A stretch of 53,726 nt of DNA from an uncultured Pseudomonadota bacterium (GTDB lineage Bacteria > Pseudomonadota > Alphaproteobacteria > RUG11792). Numbering within the stretch: the first letter of the stretch is position 1; the number at the start of each line of letters is the position of its first letter. The position numbers and the translations under genes were made by a program. This document shows, in pieces, positions 51,574-53,726 of the stretch. Under the pieces are notes generated by a model. It was given only the letters and a program-made list of their open reading frames with translations. It did not search any database and was not told the DNA's origin. The stretch lies in the NCBI GenBank assembly GCA_902784055.1, contig CACZTP010000003.1, positions 1-53,726 of the forward strand, in the 5' to 3' direction.

Positions 51574-52114
51574 CATACGATTTGCTAAGAAACGCAAGCA
51601 AATACATACAACGTATTTTCTCTTGTGTATGTTGGTAATGATAATAGATCAAGCATCTAAGTTTCATGCAATTAACAATTTAAATATCTATGAAGTATTC
51701 CAAGTGTTTCCTTGTGTTAATTTTATCCTAAGTTTTAATAAAGGTATTAGTTTTAGTATGTTTGACAGTAGTAGCTCGATCTTTATTATAGGAATATCAA
51801 TTTTCTGTATTTCTTTGCTCATATGGGCTTATTTGAGGTTTAATGATTCTATAGAACGCTTGTTTTTGTCACTTATTGTAGGCGGGGCAATCGGCAACAT
51901 TGTTGACAGATTCACACATGGAGCAGTAGTAGACTTTATAGATGTTTATATACCAAGTAGTATGTTAAGTAGAGTTAATTCATACATACAAATATTTTCA
52001 TCTCAAGTTATTTTCAGCGACTGGCATTTTCCAACATTTAATATAGCTGACAGTTTTATAACTGTCAGCACAATTGGATTAATTTTTTATAACTTATTTA
52101 AAAAAAATAGTTAG
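51566..52114 (+). CDS. lspA: Lipoprotein signal peptidase II
   Basis: Cleaves signal peptides of lipoproteins after lipid attachment. 182 residues, four membrane segments. Catalytic motifs: GGAIGNIVDRFTHGAVVDFI with the first Asp, and FPTFNIADSFI with the second; FNKGISFSMF is the conserved Asn-Gly loop. About 20 residues (YIPSSMLSRVNSYIQIFSSQ) are inserted between VVDFIDV and DWHFPTFN compared with the usual family. It matters here because bamD, bamE and the Lys/Glu-rich protein are lipoproteins. Confidence 0.94.
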   Translation: MRNIRFAKKRKQIHTTYFLLCMLVMIIDQASKFHAINNLNIYEVFQVFPCVNFILSFNKGISFSMFDSSSSIFIIGISIFCISLLIWAYLRFNDSIERLFLSLIVGGAIGNIVDRFTHGAVVDFIDVYIPSSMLSRVNSYIQIFSSQVIFSDWHFPTFNIADSFITVSTIGLIFYNLFKKNS

Positions 52115-52144
52115 ACAAAAATTTTGAACACACCTGTTAAAGTA

Positions 52145-53656
52145 TCAATTAAGGTTCTTCATAAGTATGTACACGTTGCTTTCATTTATTAGGAATTCAG
52201 CAACTTGTTTAACTAAAGAAAAGTAAAGCCCTGTATAGTAACCGTCATAGCATATTGAATTCATCTTTTGAAGCAACTCAACACAATCCTCTAAAGTAAT
52301 ATTTGGAGAAAGCTTTTCGAGAATTTCTTTAAGAACACTGTAGTTATCATTGCTTAGATGTAGTTTGCTAAATATAGCATTCTTTTCTTCGATCGACAGC
52401 TTGCTATTCTCGTTTATATAATGTTGCAATACAAAATATAGTTTATTTTTAAATACCGAAGAGTAGTTATTTATGAAACTGGCTACACAACAGTTTAAAT
52501 ATGCTTCAATTTTTCTTTCTCTGTCCTCAATCTTTCTTTCTTGTATCAGGTTTTCAAGTGCGCGTACAGCGCTGTCTCGAGTGTAAAGAAGGTGGTGCAT
52601 GTTCGCACAAAAATTGATGAGGTCTTCGGACAAAGAATCCGCGTTCTCTCCTACTAAATTAATCGTTGTTTCAATATAAAATTTTGCATTTGAAATCTCG
52701 TTAAAGCTTGCTCTAATAGAGTCTAGGTTGGGAAGCAGGTAATCGAAAATCTCTTTATTGAATTTTTTTGAATTACTAATACTTACCAAGTGTAAAATTT
52801 TATGCTCAAGTGGATGACAATTATTGCAAATTTTATTTTTAGATTTGGAAAACAATAGAGCGGTTGTAATAAAAAGTTTGTTAATAAGTGTTTTAGAGAA
52901 CGGCGTTCCGTACTGCGTAACCCCAGTATCTAAATTAAAGTTTTTCAGCGTATTTTCCCGCTTCTCACGAGTAATTCTATCGATAAATTCCTTAACGCTG
53001 ACATTTATACCAGCAGACTTAAGGCGTTTTAACACGTTGTTAACAATAGTGTCGTTATGGTTTATTTTGTACGTTATAACATCAAATAGTTTGTCGTAAC
53101 ATTGCGTAAAATTATTGTTGATGTCAAGCCATAATAATCGATCATTAGTAAAAACGTTGAGAATGTATTGGTAGCAAATGAAACCATTTAAATACGATCT
53201 CCCAAGTCTGTAGTCTATTTTGGATACGTCGTTTTCATCTTCTATTGACGTCAAATACATCGCATAAAGCATTTCTTCAATTCCATGACTAGATTCAAAA
53301 CTAATTTTATTTCCAAGGAATTTGTTATAAACCATAGTTGCTATACAGTGTTGCGAAACAATATCAGCGTCAAAAGATGTTTTTACTGTATCTATTATTC
53401 CTTGTAAAAAATCTTTTCTAGTATCTACCTTTAAAATCTTGTCTTCGTTAAAATTAATTTTTTTACTTTTTGCATATTTTATAAGTGAACTTTTAGTAAA
53501 TTCTTTTTCCCATATATATTTATTATTGATGTTTATTGCGCTTGTATTTGAGTTTTCCATGGCAATAGCGCTATTATTTGAAATAAACCCCAAGGATGTT
53601 ATTAAACAAATACTTGTTAATAGTCCCTTTAAATGTTTGTTTTTAAAACTTTTCAT
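52145..53656 (-). CDS. Secreted protein of unknown function, 503 residues
   Basis: Signal peptide (KGLLTSICLITSLGFISNNS, cleavage near AIAM about residue 32). The mature part is helical and Asn/Lys/Ile-rich. One CNNCH (in KICNNCHPLEHK, about residue 274) fits the heme c CXXCH motif, but a single match can be chance. The gene has a good ribosome site (GGGAGAAAGAG). The plan is like that of the 9448 and 11320 proteins: signal peptide, long helical body, no known domain. Confidence 0.78.
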   Translation of the reverse strand: MKSFKNKHLKGLLTSICLITSLGFISNNSAIAMENSNTSAININNKYIWEKEFTKSSLIKYAKSKKINFNEDKILKVDTRKDFLQGIIDTVKTSFDADIVSQHCIATMVYNKFLGNKISFESSHGIEEMLYAMYLTSIEDENDVSKIDYRLGRSYLNGFICYQYILNVFTNDRLLWLDINNNFTQCYDKLFDVITYKINHNDTIVNNVLKRLKSAGINVSVKEFIDRITREKRENTLKNFNLDTGVTQYGTPFSKTLINKLFITTALLFSKSKNKICNNCHPLEHKILHLVSISNSKKFNKEIFDYLLPNLDSIRASFNEISNAKFYIETTINLVGENADSLSEDLINFCANMHHLLYTRDSAVRALENLIQERKIEDRERKIEAYLNCCVASFINNYSSVFKNKLYFVLQHYINENSKLSIEEKNAIFSKLHLSNDNYSVLKEILEKLSPNITLEDCVELLQKMNSICYDGYYTGLYFSLVKQVAEFLINESNVYILMKNLN

Positions 53657-53726
53657 AAGTCTCTTTCTCCCTTCTTCCTTAAAAATTGTTTACAGCTGTT
53701 ACTCAACAGAAGTTATCCAACTGATA

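Noticed and set aside
1-53726. CRISPR arrays, integrases, transposases, rRNA genes
   Set aside because: No regularly spaced direct repeats, no recombinase or transposase motifs and no rRNA-like segments were noticed on either strand.

Overview
The window is a strongly AT-rich stretch of an alphaproteobacterial chromosome. The phylum call rests on genes that are characteristic of Alphaproteobacteria: a DUF1013/TrcR regulator, an FzlA-type GST-fold division protein, an HdaA-like protein, an NtrY/NtrX pair, an LdtR-like MarR regulator and an adrenodoxin-type ferredoxin. Low GC, dispersed dcw and ribosomal neighbourhoods, a biotin uptake gene, several shortened or motif-poor versions of core enzymes and a set of large secreted proteins without recognisable domains fit a host-associated lineage (Holosporales/Rickettsiales-like). 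That lifestyle is inference. TGA is read as stop (for example at the end of mraY), so the standard bacterial code applies.

Layout. 1-2.1 kb: the 3' end of a type I restriction specificity subunit, tRNA-Gly, rpmA, rplU, dusB. 2.1-6.8 kb: a conflict/accessory island between dusB and a CAU tRNA. It holds a C5 methyltransferase with a C-terminally truncated Eco47II-type endonuclease, a TIR-like (ThsB/DUF1863-type) gene broken by a stop codon, a Fic protein with altered catalytic and inhibitory motifs, and a 465-residue protein of unknown function. 7-9.3 kb: murF-mraY. 9.4-14.8 kb: two large secreted proteins, the second with a coiled coil, a polyproline motif and an acidic tail. 15-18.1 kb (minus strand): bamD-rlmB-cvpA and a shikimate-kinase-like gene. 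18.2-19.5 kb: a secreted Q/N/S/T-rich protein. 19.7-23.8 kb: obgE, a small ORF, tolB, murE.

24-27.4 kb carries pieces that look like a dispersed phage or gene-transfer-agent structural set: a head-tail connector and head-closure pair (26.6-27.4 kb) and two unassigned ORFs nearby, with a Lys/Glu-rich lipoprotein between them. Then come bioY, a lytic transglycosylase, a MenA-like prenyltransferase, a NUDIX hydrolase, an outer-membrane protein, ntrY-ntrX, an acetyl-CoA-synthetase-like gene, tRNA-Leu, a PAS pseudokinase and mutL (27.4-41.1 kb). 41.3-44.9 kb is a cell-cycle and housekeeping block: trcR, ferredoxin, a degenerate hdaA, an ldtR-like regulator, frr, fzlA and a short atpC. 44.9-46.3 kb is a second, apparently intact restriction-modification pair joined to atpC by a 4-base overlap. 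46.4-49.1 kb is the alpha-operon tail rpsM-rpsK-rpoA-rplQ plus bamE. 49.8-52.1 kb is a DsbD/ScsB-like reductase with lspA, and the window ends with another large secreted protein.

The recurring theme is loss of catalytic residues in regulators while the fold is kept: NtrX without a usable Walker A or GAFTGA loop, a histidine-kinase-like protein with Asp at the phospho-His position, HdaA without a P-loop, Fic without its acidic metal ligand and without the inhibitory Glu, and a shikimate kinase without its shikimate-binding Arg and Gly-Gly-Gly loop. I consider that pattern, the decaying TIR/R-M/Fic island and the scattered phage-connector loci the most interesting parts of the window.
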